From assembly GCA_964567785.1 (NCBI GenBank), contig CAZMOK010000007.1, positions 1-64,000 of the forward strand: 64,000 nucleotides of DNA, read 5' to 3'. The notes below the pieces were generated by a model, which saw nothing but the letters and a program-made list of their open reading frames with translations, was not told where the DNA came from and did not search any database. Positions 33,420-39,590 of the stretch are shown here, piece after piece; the first letter of the stretch is position 1; every line of letters begins with the position of its first letter. The stretch comes from CAZMOK01 sp964567785 (GTDB taxonomy: Bacteria; Bacteroidota; Bacteroidia; Bacteroidales; JAGOPY01). The position numbers and the translations under genes were made by a program.

Positions 33420-34064
33420 ATGGAAAAAAAAGGTAAGAGAACACTGAACTCAGTTATTGCCTTCATAATGATCATTGTGATCCTTGTGGCAGGCTATATA
33501 TTGATCGTACCTTCCGACATTGATTACCAGCTCAGCACCGAGGAGATGCTTGAGAAGGCAGCCATGTCGGATTACCAGGTTTACCCCGAAGATGTAGCTT
33601 ATTTTGCAGATACAGAAGATGAAGGTTTTTTCCTGGTGGATGTGAGGGACCCTCACTCCTACCAGACCGCCCATATAGGCAATGCTGTCAATATCCCGGT
33701 CCATGATCTGCTGGAATACGAAAACAGGCAACTCTTCGATAAACTTGCTGAAGATTCCTTGGAAGTTATCCTTTATGGTAAAGACCAGTTGGAAGCCAAC
33801 GGAGGCTGGATGCTGCTCCGACAGCTCGGATACAGTAATGTAAAAGTTATGCTGGGTGGTTACGATTACTACTCAACCAGTTCCCTCAATCTCTACGACC
33901 TTCCTGAAATACCTGAATATATGGTAGAAGAGCCCATGTTTGATTTTGCAGGTACCATGGAAGAGATGAGTGGGGGTGATTTTGAAGTAACTCCGGCTGA
34001 TCAGCCTGAAATGGTCGTACCCATCCGAAAGAAGAAAAAAACCGTTGTTGAAGGGGGGTGCTGA
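33420..34064 (+). CDS. Membrane-anchored rhodanese-fold protein without catalytic loop cysteine, with C-terminal VVEGGC tail (2)
   Basis: The ATG at 33420 has a good Shine-Dalgarno (GGAGG) 9 nt upstream and is preferred over GTG at 33411. Residues about 9-30 are a membrane anchor. The rhodanese fold (about 60-150) shows FFLVDVRDPHSYQTAHIGNAVNIP. The catalytic loop reads VILYGKDQLEA, again with no cysteine. Of 214 residues the only cysteine is the final one, in the tail KKKKTVVEGGC identical to that of the preceding gene, although the two folds have diverged widely. Last gene of the operon; only 2 nt separate its stop from that of the convergent regulator. Confidence 0.87.
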   Translation: MEKKGKRTLNSVIAFIMIIVILVAGYILIVPSDIDYQLSTEEMLEKAAMSDYQVYPEDVAYFADTEDEGFFLVDVRDPHSYQTAHIGNAVNIPVHDLLEYENRQLFDKLAEDSLEVILYGKDQLEANGGWMLLRQLGYSNVKVMLGGYDYYSTSSLNLYDLPEIPEYMVEEPMFDFAGTMEEMSGGDFEVTPADQPEMVVPIRKKKKTVVEGGC

Positions 34065-34066
34065 TA

Positions 34067-34750
34067 TTATCCGTTACGGCTGATATTGATCAGCCTTTCG
34101 TAATCCAGTATCCCGATGTCCTTCGCATCTATCCTGATCACACCAATATCAGATAATTCTTTCAATGCACGCGTTACACTTTCCCTTGTAACGCCGATCC
34201 ATGCAGCCAGGTCGTTGCGGGTCAGTATAAAATCGAATTCCTTTTTCCTGTGGATCTCATCTGCAAAAAAGAGTATCGCATCTGCAAGGCGACCGTTAAC
34301 TTGCTTTTGGGATAGGTTTACGAACCTCTCGAAATAAGAAAGCTCATCCTGACACAGGTATATGATTATTTCATAGGAAAATTCGGGGTTCCTCTTCAGT
34401 AATTGCCTGAAAGAGAAATTGTCAATGTAACAAACCCTCGAATCCATAAGTGCTGATGCTGAATACCGGTGTATCTTCTGCGACAGTATGGTTTGAAGTC
34501 CTATATATGAACCGGGAGCAATAATTTTCAAGATCTGGTCTTTTCCACTCGGACCGGTCATGTGTATTTTTGCCAGTCCTGATTTGATATAGGCTATGTG
34601 CGACGACAACTTGCCCTGATGAATTATGCTATCTCCCTTTTTCAGGGTGACCTCAGCACAATTCTCATTCAAAAATTCCAGCTCTTTATTGCCAAGGGTT
34701 TCTACAGCCCTTGATTTTATAGAACAATTCTTACATTCCTGCTTTTTCAC
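34067..34750 (-). CDS. Crp/Fnr family transcription regulator 2
   Basis: A cNMP-type sensor domain (about 20-135) and a Crp-type winged helix with LTRNDLAAWIGVTRESVTRALKE. The frame opens at TTG 34753 and GTG 34750; I use the GTG (MKKQECKNC). Cysteines at about 6, 9, 31 and 107 give a CX2C pair near the N-terminus plus a central cysteine, loosely like the FNR cluster but without the third close cysteine, so a metal-cluster or persulfide sensor is possible. Placed tail to tail with the molybdoenzyme operon and preceded by its own palindrome, it is the likely local regulator. Confidence 0.88.
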   Translation of the reverse strand: MKKQECKNCSIKSRAVETLGNKELEFLNENCAEVTLKKGDSIIHQGKLSSHIAYIKSGLAKIHMTGPSGKDQILKIIAPGSYIGLQTILSQKIHRYSASALMDSRVCYIDNFSFRQLLKRNPEFSYEIIIYLCQDELSYFERFVNLSQKQVNGRLADAILFFADEIHRKKEFDFILTRNDLAAWIGVTRESVTRALKELSDIGVIRIDAKDIGILDYERLINISRNG

Positions 34751-34771
34751 CAACTAATTACTTTATAGTTA

Positions 34772-34789
34772 TTGTGACATAAATCACAC
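34772..34789. promoter_or_regulatory. Crp/HcpR-type palindrome at the regulator 2 promoter
   Basis: TTGTGACATAAATCACAC contains the perfect TGTGA-N6-TCACA, the classical Crp-family operator. It lies between the -7 element (34791-34798) and the start codon at 34750, over the expected transcript start, implying autorepression. The layout copies that of the molybdoenzyme operator. Confidence 0.65.
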
Positions 34790-34790
34790 A

Positions 34791-34798
34791 CAAATATA
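34791..34798 (-). promoter_or_regulatory. -7 element for Crp/Fnr regulator 2
   Basis: TATATTTG on the minus strand fits TAnnTTTG, 40 nt upstream of the GTG at 34750 and 1 nt from the palindrome. Confidence 0.5.
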
Positions 34799-34928
34799 TT
34801 AATTATCACAGTCATGAGGGATGCATATCACGCCTTTTTGTATTAAATATCACTTATTTATATGTAGAATTATATATGTATAATCGTAATTTTATATTGT
34901 AGTTATAAATACTTAAAAGCATTCGGAT

Positions 34929-35150
34929 ATGAGACATACACTGGCAAACTTTGCAATACTTTTTGGCTTTATCGGCTTTTTGGGATATATTTTCCTTATT
35001 ATCGCCGGTTTTTTGGGTTGCTGTGCCGGAATTACAACGCTTTTTTATCACAAGATGGTTATGTTCATTCTGATAGCAGCAGTGGTTATTTTCGGTATCT
35101 GTATGTATAATAATTGTTGCAGTGTAATAAGAAAAAAGAACGCTAAATAA
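34929..35150 (+). CDS. Small cysteine-containing membrane protein, function unknown
   Basis: A 73-residue protein with two hydrophobic helices (about 7-35 and 43-60), a Cys-Cys pair at the end of the first helix (FLGCCAG) and a second pair (NNCCSV) after the second helix, then a basic tail. I do not recognise the family. A coding role is supported by the clean ATG, the membrane-protein pattern and a strong terminator 33 nt after its stop. It sits between the sulfur regulator and tatC and could bind metal or sulfur through its thiols; that is a guess. Confidence 0.62.
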   Translation: MRHTLANFAILFGFIGFLGYIFLIIAGFLGCCAGITTLFYHKMVMFILIAAVVIFGICMYNNCCSVIRKKNAK

Positions 35151-35183
35151 CTACTCAGCCACTTAATAATTCTACATAAGTTG

Positions 35184-35217
35184 CATCCATATGCCTGATG
35201 GCGTATGGATGTTTTTT
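35184..35217 (+). terminator. Terminator after the small membrane protein gene
   Basis: CATCCATATGCC and GGCGTATGGATG form a 12-bp stem (one G-T pair) with a TGAT loop, followed by six T. Confidence 0.85.
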
Positions 35218-35324
35218 ATTCCAAAGAACTCATTTACAATCTAAAAATAACACTCAAATATGATATAGCCAATATATAGCTCTTCAAAATCATTATAAAT
35301 AAGCATGTGGAACACTCTATTTAC

Positions 35325-35332
35325 TATTTTTG
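35325..35332 (+). promoter_or_regulatory. -7 element for tatC
   Basis: TATTTTTG fits TAnnTTTG and ends 6 nt before the ATG at 35339, so the transcript may begin at or next to the start codon (leaderless). Confidence 0.5.
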
Positions 35333-35338
35333 TTTTTC

Positions 35339-36190
35339 ATGGCAGAAACGGTTTCAAGCAAGAAAAGGAAAGAGGGTGGCAAGAAGGATGAAAAGGAGAT
35401 GTCATTCTGGGAGCACCTTGAAGAGTTGCGCTGGCATTTGGTGAGATCCATTGCGGCAGTGCTTGTTATTGCCGTGATTGCCTTTCTCAACCGGCACCTG
35501 GTCTTCGACCAGATAATACTGGCACCTAAAGATTCAGAATTTATTACCAATAGACTGCTTTGCAGGCTTTCCGAAATACTCAATGTAAAAGCCCTTTGCC
35601 TCGACAATCTCTCACTGAGCATAATCAACATCCGGATGTCGGGGCAGTTCCTCACGCACATGTACGTTTCCATTATTTCGGGAGTCGTGCTTGCATTCCC
35701 GTACATAATATACGAGATATGGAGATTTGTACAGCCGGCGCTCTATGCAAAGGAAAAAAAACACTCAAGGGGCGCTGTCATTGTTAGCAGCCTGTTGTTC
35801 CTGGTCGGCGTTTTTTTCAGTTATTTTCTTATAGTTCCTCTTACGCTGCACTTTCTTGGCACCTACCAGGTAAGCGGTAACGTTGAGAACACGATCTCCC
35901 TGAGCTCATACATAAGCACTGTTGTGTCTGTGACATTCGCCGTAGGAATTGTTTTCGAGCTTCCGATACTGGTGTATTTCCTTACCAGGGTTGGTTTGCT
36001 CACTCCCGGCTTTATGAAGAAGAACAGGAAATATATGATCGTCATTCTCCTCCTGCTCTCGGCCATAATTACCCCGCCCGATGTCTTCAGCCAGATCATG
36101 GTGGTTATACCCCTGATGGGGCTCTACGAGCTGAGTATTTCCATATCAAAAAGGGTATTCAGAAAGAGAACAATGGAACTTGCAGGGTAA
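35339..36190 (+). CDS. tatC: Sec-independent protein translocase TatC
   Basis: TatC recognises twin-arginine signal peptides in the inner membrane. The N-terminal cytoplasmic motif FWEHLEELRWHLVRS and the segments FPYIIYEIWRFVQPAL, PLTLHFL and FELPILVYFL match the family; six helices are expected. The start is the ATG at 35339 (MAETVSS), not the TTG 9 nt upstream. It is about 283 residues, with a longer first periplasmic loop than E. coli TatC. No tatA is adjacent. Its place 1.3 kb from the molybdoenzyme operon, whose catalytic subunit has a Tat signal, fits co-location of enzyme and exporter. Confidence 0.95.
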   Translation: MAETVSSKKRKEGGKKDEKEMSFWEHLEELRWHLVRSIAAVLVIAVIAFLNRHLVFDQIILAPKDSEFITNRLLCRLSEILNVKALCLDNLSLSIINIRMSGQFLTHMYVSIISGVVLAFPYIIYEIWRFVQPALYAKEKKHSRGAVIVSSLLFLVGVFFSYFLIVPLTLHFLGTYQVSGNVENTISLSSYISTVVSVTFAVGIVFELPILVYFLTRVGLLTPGFMKKNRKYMIVILLLLSAIITPPDVFSQIMVVIPLMGLYELSISISKRVFRKRTMELAG

Positions 36191-36194
36191 GATA

Positions 36195-36974
36195 TCAACC
36201 GACTTTTTCCAGGAACCGGCTTGTAATTTCAAAAAACTCATCGGGCTCATCAGCATGCACCCAATGGGTCCCGTTATCTATCTTAGCTATTTTCGCATCG
36301 GGAAAATTCTTGCGTATAGGTGCAATATCCTCGTCGAGAATATAATCTGACTGTCCTCCCCTTATGAAAAGCGCCGGGTTATCAAACCTTGTTGAATAGA
36401 AAACCCCATCGTACATTGACTCAAGGTTCTCCCTTATCGCCTTCAGGTTCAAACGCCAGTCGAGCCTGTCCTTTTCTTTCCAATGCAGGTTTTTCAGGAG
36501 AAATTGCCTTATCCTGAGGTCCTTGATGCTCCCCTTCAACTGCTCCTCAACGTCGCTCCTGTTCTCCGCATTATCAAAATCGACAGAAAGCATGGCATCT
36601 ATCAATGATCTGTGATATCCGAAACGCATATAGGTCCTCAGGCTTGTGTCAACAACGACCAGGGCCTTTACAACTTCGGGATTTTCAAGGGTATATCGCA
36701 TGGCAACTTTTCCACCCATCGAGTGGCCCATTATGACAGGCGATCTGAGGTCATGTTCATCTATGAACTCACCAAGGTCATCCACCATTGCGTAATAATT
36801 AAAGGTATTGTGATGCGGGCTGTGACCGTGGTTTCTCTGGTCAGGGATATATACTTCGTAGCCTTTGTCAGCCATCCGCCTGCCATAGGTTACCCAGTTA
36901 TCAGATATTCCCAGCACTCCGTGCAGGATGATCAAAGGCTTACCCTCTCCGTATTTTCTGTAAAAAAGATCCAT
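36195..36974 (-). CDS. Alpha/beta hydrolase, YbfF-like esterase
   Basis: The 259-residue cytoplasmic protein has the oxyanion segment LHGVLGISDNW, the nucleophile elbow GHSMGGKVA, and a C-terminal histidine in NGTHWVHADEP. A motif PDQRNHGHSP is typical of the YbfF/ABHD11 group of small esterases acting on acyl thioesters or esters. Natural substrate not known. Convergent with tatC (4-nt gap). Confidence 0.85.
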   Translation of the reverse strand: MDLFYRKYGEGKPLIILHGVLGISDNWVTYGRRMADKGYEVYIPDQRNHGHSPHHNTFNYYAMVDDLGEFIDEHDLRSPVIMGHSMGGKVAMRYTLENPEVVKALVVVDTSLRTYMRFGYHRSLIDAMLSVDFDNAENRSDVEEQLKGSIKDLRIRQFLLKNLHWKEKDRLDWRLNLKAIRENLESMYDGVFYSTRFDNPALFIRGGQSDYILDEDIAPIRKNFPDAKIAKIDNGTHWVHADEPDEFFEITSRFLEKVG

Positions 36975-37000
36975 AAAAGCCTGATTTATTGTTTAATCTA

Positions 37001-37702
37001 TTATTTTATCCTGTCAAGGTTTAGCTCCGCACCATACCCTTCAAGGTTGAAGTATTTCCTGAAGAAATAGAGAAACAGATATATAACCGGGGTATCAAGC
37101 AGGGCAAACATTACTTTGAACAGGAAACCGTTCCATAACAATCCGAAAAAGAGGTTCCATTCCAGGGCGCCAAAGGAGCAAAGTAAAAAAAGGACCGTAA
37201 AAGTATCGATGAACTGGGAAGCAAAGGTAGAAGCATTGTTCCTGAACCAGAGATGCTTTCCCTTTGTAACCCTCTTCCAGAAATGAAAGATCTGCACATC
37301 GAAGAACTGCGCTATAAGGTAAGCGGCCATTGATGCAGCTACGGCAATAAAAGTGAACCCGAACACATGCCTGAATTCTTCATCGCTAACAGGGGACCAG
37401 TCGGTAGCAGGGGCAATGTTCGAGATTATTACGATCGACAGCATGAAAACACTTGCAAACAGCCCTGCGAGGACAACTTTGTTGGCCCTTTTCCTGCCAT
37501 AAACTTCTGAAATAATATCCGTAACCAGGAAAGTGACAGGGTAAGGGATTAAACCCACTGATAGCCTGAACTCATAAATGCCGAAAGGGTCCCAGCTGAA
37601 AAATTTCTGGAAGATCAGGTTAGCGGTGACCAGGGCAGCTACAAACAACCCTGCCAGCACCAGGAATATAGTTTCTGCTTGTTTTCTTTTGTCGGGGTTC
37701 AT
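37001..37702 (-). CDS. yhhQ: Queuosine precursor transporter, YhhQ/VUT family
   Basis: A 233-residue membrane protein with six or seven helices and the family segments YPVTFLVTDIISEVYGRKRAN and FASQFIDTFTVL. YhhQ takes up preQ0/preQ1 for queuosine synthesis, and queA lies at 15114 in this window. The start codon overlaps the pdxJ stop by one base (TGATG), so the two are translationally linked. Confidence 0.88.
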   Translation of the reverse strand: MNPDKRKQAETIFLVLAGLFVAALVTANLIFQKFFSWDPFGIYEFRLSVGLIPYPVTFLVTDIISEVYGRKRANKVVLAGLFASVFMLSIVIISNIAPATDWSPVSDEEFRHVFGFTFIAVAASMAAYLIAQFFDVQIFHFWKRVTKGKHLWFRNNASTFASQFIDTFTVLFLLCSFGALEWNLFFGLLWNGFLFKVMFALLDTPVIYLFLYFFRKYFNLEGYGAELNLDRIK

Positions 37703-38418
37703 CAGGTCATCAGTTCTCTCCTGTATAGTTGAACAGTGTTTTCAAGGCCATAATACAGTGCATCGCTTATAAGTGCGTGTCCTATGGAAACTTCAAGTAG
37801 ACCCGGTATTTTTTTAGTGAAAAAACCAAGATTATGAAGGTTCAGGTCGTGGCCGGCGTTAAGCCCCAGGCCAGCATCCATGGCCAGTTTCGCTGCTTCA
37901 ACGAATGGGCTGATGGCTTTTTCACGGTTACTTTTATAACCGGCTGCATAACTTTCTGTATACAACTCCAACCTGTCGGTGCCGGTTTCCGGTGCATGTT
38001 TTATCATCTCAGCATCGGGATCAATGAACAGGGAAGTTCGTATCCCCTTGTCCTGAAATGTTTTTATGACATCCCTGAGGAAATCCCTGTAATTGATCGT
38101 GTTCCAGCCATGATCAGAGGTCAGTTGGCCCGGGTCGTCGGGTACCAGCGTAACCTGTTCGGGGACTACTTCAAGAACCAGGCTGATGAAACCGTCTGTG
38201 GGGTTTCCTTCAATATTGAATTCTGTTTTCACAACCGGCCTTAATTCCCGCACATCTTTATATCGGATATGGCGTTCATCAGGCCGGGGATGTACAGTGA
38301 TACCTTCGGCACCGTATTCCTGGCATTTTATTGCAGCCTTTATTACATCAGGGATATTTCCACCCCTGGCATTCCTCAAAGTTGCTATTTTATTAATGTT
38401 TACGCTCAGCCTTGTCAT
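37702..38418 (-). CDS. pdxJ: Pyridoxine 5'-phosphate synthase
   Basis: PdxJ joins 1-deoxyxylulose 5-phosphate and 3-amino-2-oxopropyl phosphate to give pyridoxine phosphate. The 238-residue protein starts TRLSVNINKIATLRNARG and shows GAEGITVHPRPDERHI, FNIEGNPT, VPEQVTLVPD, SLFIDPD and AGLGLNAGHDLN, all diagnostic TIM-barrel segments with active-site Glu and His. First gene of the pdxJ-yhhQ pair, divergent from dtd. Confidence 0.95.
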   Translation of the reverse strand: MTRLSVNINKIATLRNARGGNIPDVIKAAIKCQEYGAEGITVHPRPDERHIRYKDVRELRPVVKTEFNIEGNPTDGFISLVLEVVPEQVTLVPDDPGQLTSDHGWNTINYRDFLRDVIKTFQDKGIRTSLFIDPDAEMIKHAPETGTDRLELYTESYAAGYKSNREKAISPFVEAAKLAMDAGLGLNAGHDLNLHNLGFFTKKIPGLLEVSIGHALISDALYYGLENTVQLYRRELMT

Positions 38419-38546
38419 TTGTGATAAATTGATCTACAAAACTAACAATTTAGACTATGAAGAACACATATTAAAGAAATACAGGCTTTACCCGTAGCCT
38501 CTGAGCCTATTTTTATATTTTAGGTGCTCATTAAAGAATAACAACA

Positions 38547-38999
38547 ATGAGAGCAGTTATACAAAGGGTAAAGCAAGCAGAAGTGAAGGTCGACGGCAAG
38601 GCTACAGGCATTATAGCCGAGGGGATACTGATCCTTCTGGGAATCGTGGATGAAGACAATGAAGAGGACATTGAATGGCTGGCAGGAAAGATATCGAAGC
38701 TCAGGATATTCGATGATGCAGAAGGTGTAATGAACCTCTCAGTAAATGATGTGGGGGGAGAGATACTCGTTGTGAGCCAGTTTACCCTTCACGCAAGCAC
38801 TAAAAAAGGTAACCGGCCTTCATACATTAAAGCCGCAGCACCGGAAAAAGCCATACCACTGTATGGATCGTTCAAGGAAAAGATCTCCCAATTCACGGGA
38901 AAAAAAGCTGAATCGGGTGAATTTGGCGCCAGAATGGATGTCAGCCTGGTCAACAGTGGCCCTGTAACAATTATCATCGATACTAAAAACCGTGAATGA
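38547..38999 (+). CDS. dtd: D-aminoacyl-tRNA deacylase
   Basis: DTD removes D-amino acids (and glycine from tRNA-Ala) from mischarged tRNA. The 150-residue protein begins MRAVIQRVKQAEV and contains the two catalytic signature motifs SQFTLHAS and NSGPVTIIID. The fold is a small homodimer. Single gene. Confidence 0.95.
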   Translation: MRAVIQRVKQAEVKVDGKATGIIAEGILILLGIVDEDNEEDIEWLAGKISKLRIFDDAEGVMNLSVNDVGGEILVVSQFTLHASTKKGNRPSYIKAAAPEKAIPLYGSFKEKISQFTGKKAESGEFGARMDVSLVNSGPVTIIIDTKNRE

Positions 39000-39071
39000 C
39001 ATACCGGCAGGATCTATATCCTGAAGCTCAGACTTGAAATTCTTTTTCAGCCAGGCGGTTTCATGGTCCAT

Positions 39072-39100
39072 AAAAAAACCCCCCACCGCTAAGTGGGAGG
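39072..39100 (-). terminator. Terminator after the small Cys-rich secreted protein gene
   Basis: On the minus strand CCTCCCAC pairs with GTGGGGGG around a 6-nt loop, followed by seven T. It lies 30 nt after the stop at 39131. Confidence 0.75.
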
Positions 39101-39130
39101 CCAAAAACCAAATTAATTAATTGAAAAAAA

Positions 39131-39436
39131 TTACTTTTTATCAGGGCATTCTTTTGAACAGTCTTTTGCACAGTCTCCTTTTGAGGCCATGGCAGTGGAT
39201 GCTTTGTCACCGCATTTCGATGCCTTAGCGCAACATCCTTTGTCAGAAGCCTTAGAAGCACTAGCACAAGCTTTTTCTTCCTTAACTTCTGCCTTCTTCT
39301 TGTCACCATCCTTGGCCGGATCCTTGTCAAGTTCAACAATTTCTACTCCTGTTGTGGCTGCTGAGACATTATCAACAGTAACAGCGCCGAAGAGAATGAA
39401 TGTGAAAAAGCCAAGTGCGAGAACTACTTTTTTCAT
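39131..39436 (-). CDS. Small secreted lysine- and cysteine-rich protein
   Basis: 101 residues: a signal peptide ending NVSAAT, a charged Asp/Lys/Glu region, then about nine cysteines in the last half (KACAS, KGCCAKAS, KCGD, GDCAKDCSKEC). The spacing is irregular, as in low-complexity metal- or thiol-binding proteins; I do not recognise a named family. Its TACATTTG promoter element lies beside the TGTTAA repeat array shared with the two-component system, so it may be a target of that system, for example in envelope or metal stress. Confidence 0.78.
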   Translation of the reverse strand: MKKVVLALGFFTFILFGAVTVDNVSAATTGVEIVELDKDPAKDGDKKKAEVKEEKACASASKASDKGCCAKASKCGDKASTAMASKGDCAKDCSKECPDKK

Positions 39437-39483
39437 ACTTTTGAATTTTAGAGATTGTTAATTAGATCTTTAAGTTGACATGA

Positions 39484-39491
39484 CAAATGTA
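39484..39491 (-). promoter_or_regulatory. -7 element for the Cys-rich secreted protein
   Basis: TACATTTG on the minus strand, 47 nt upstream of the ATG at 39436 and 21 nt from the nearest TGTTAA repeat. Confidence 0.5.
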
Positions 39492-39512
39492 ATGCGTCAT
39501 CCTCCCCCTTCC

Positions 39513-39550
39513 TGTTAATCGCTTGTTAAAAACTGTTAACGAAACGTTAA
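39513..39550. promoter_or_regulatory. Four helically phased TGTTAA/CGTTAA direct repeats
   Basis: TGTTAA starts at 39513, 39524 and 39534 and CGTTAA at 39545, so spacings are 11, 10 and 11 nt. Direct repeats one helical turn apart are the usual binding pattern of OmpR/PhoB-type response regulators. The array lies between two divergent promoters: the Cys-rich protein and the histidine kinase. Confidence 0.65.
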
Positions 39551-39577
39551 TATAATAATGCTCTGATTCACAAGGGC

Positions 39578-39585
39578 TAAATTTG
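39578..39585 (+). promoter_or_regulatory. -7 element for the two-component operon
   Basis: TAAATTTG ends 5 nt before the ATG at 39591, suggesting a leaderless transcript. The last CGTTAA repeat ends 27 nt upstream, which fits an activator site. Confidence 0.55.
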
Positions 39586-39590
39586 TCTTG

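Noticed and set aside
32794..34064. Calling the two anchored proteins ordinary rhodaneses
   Set aside because: Neither has a cysteine in the active loop, so normal thiosulfate sulfurtransferase chemistry is not expected there.
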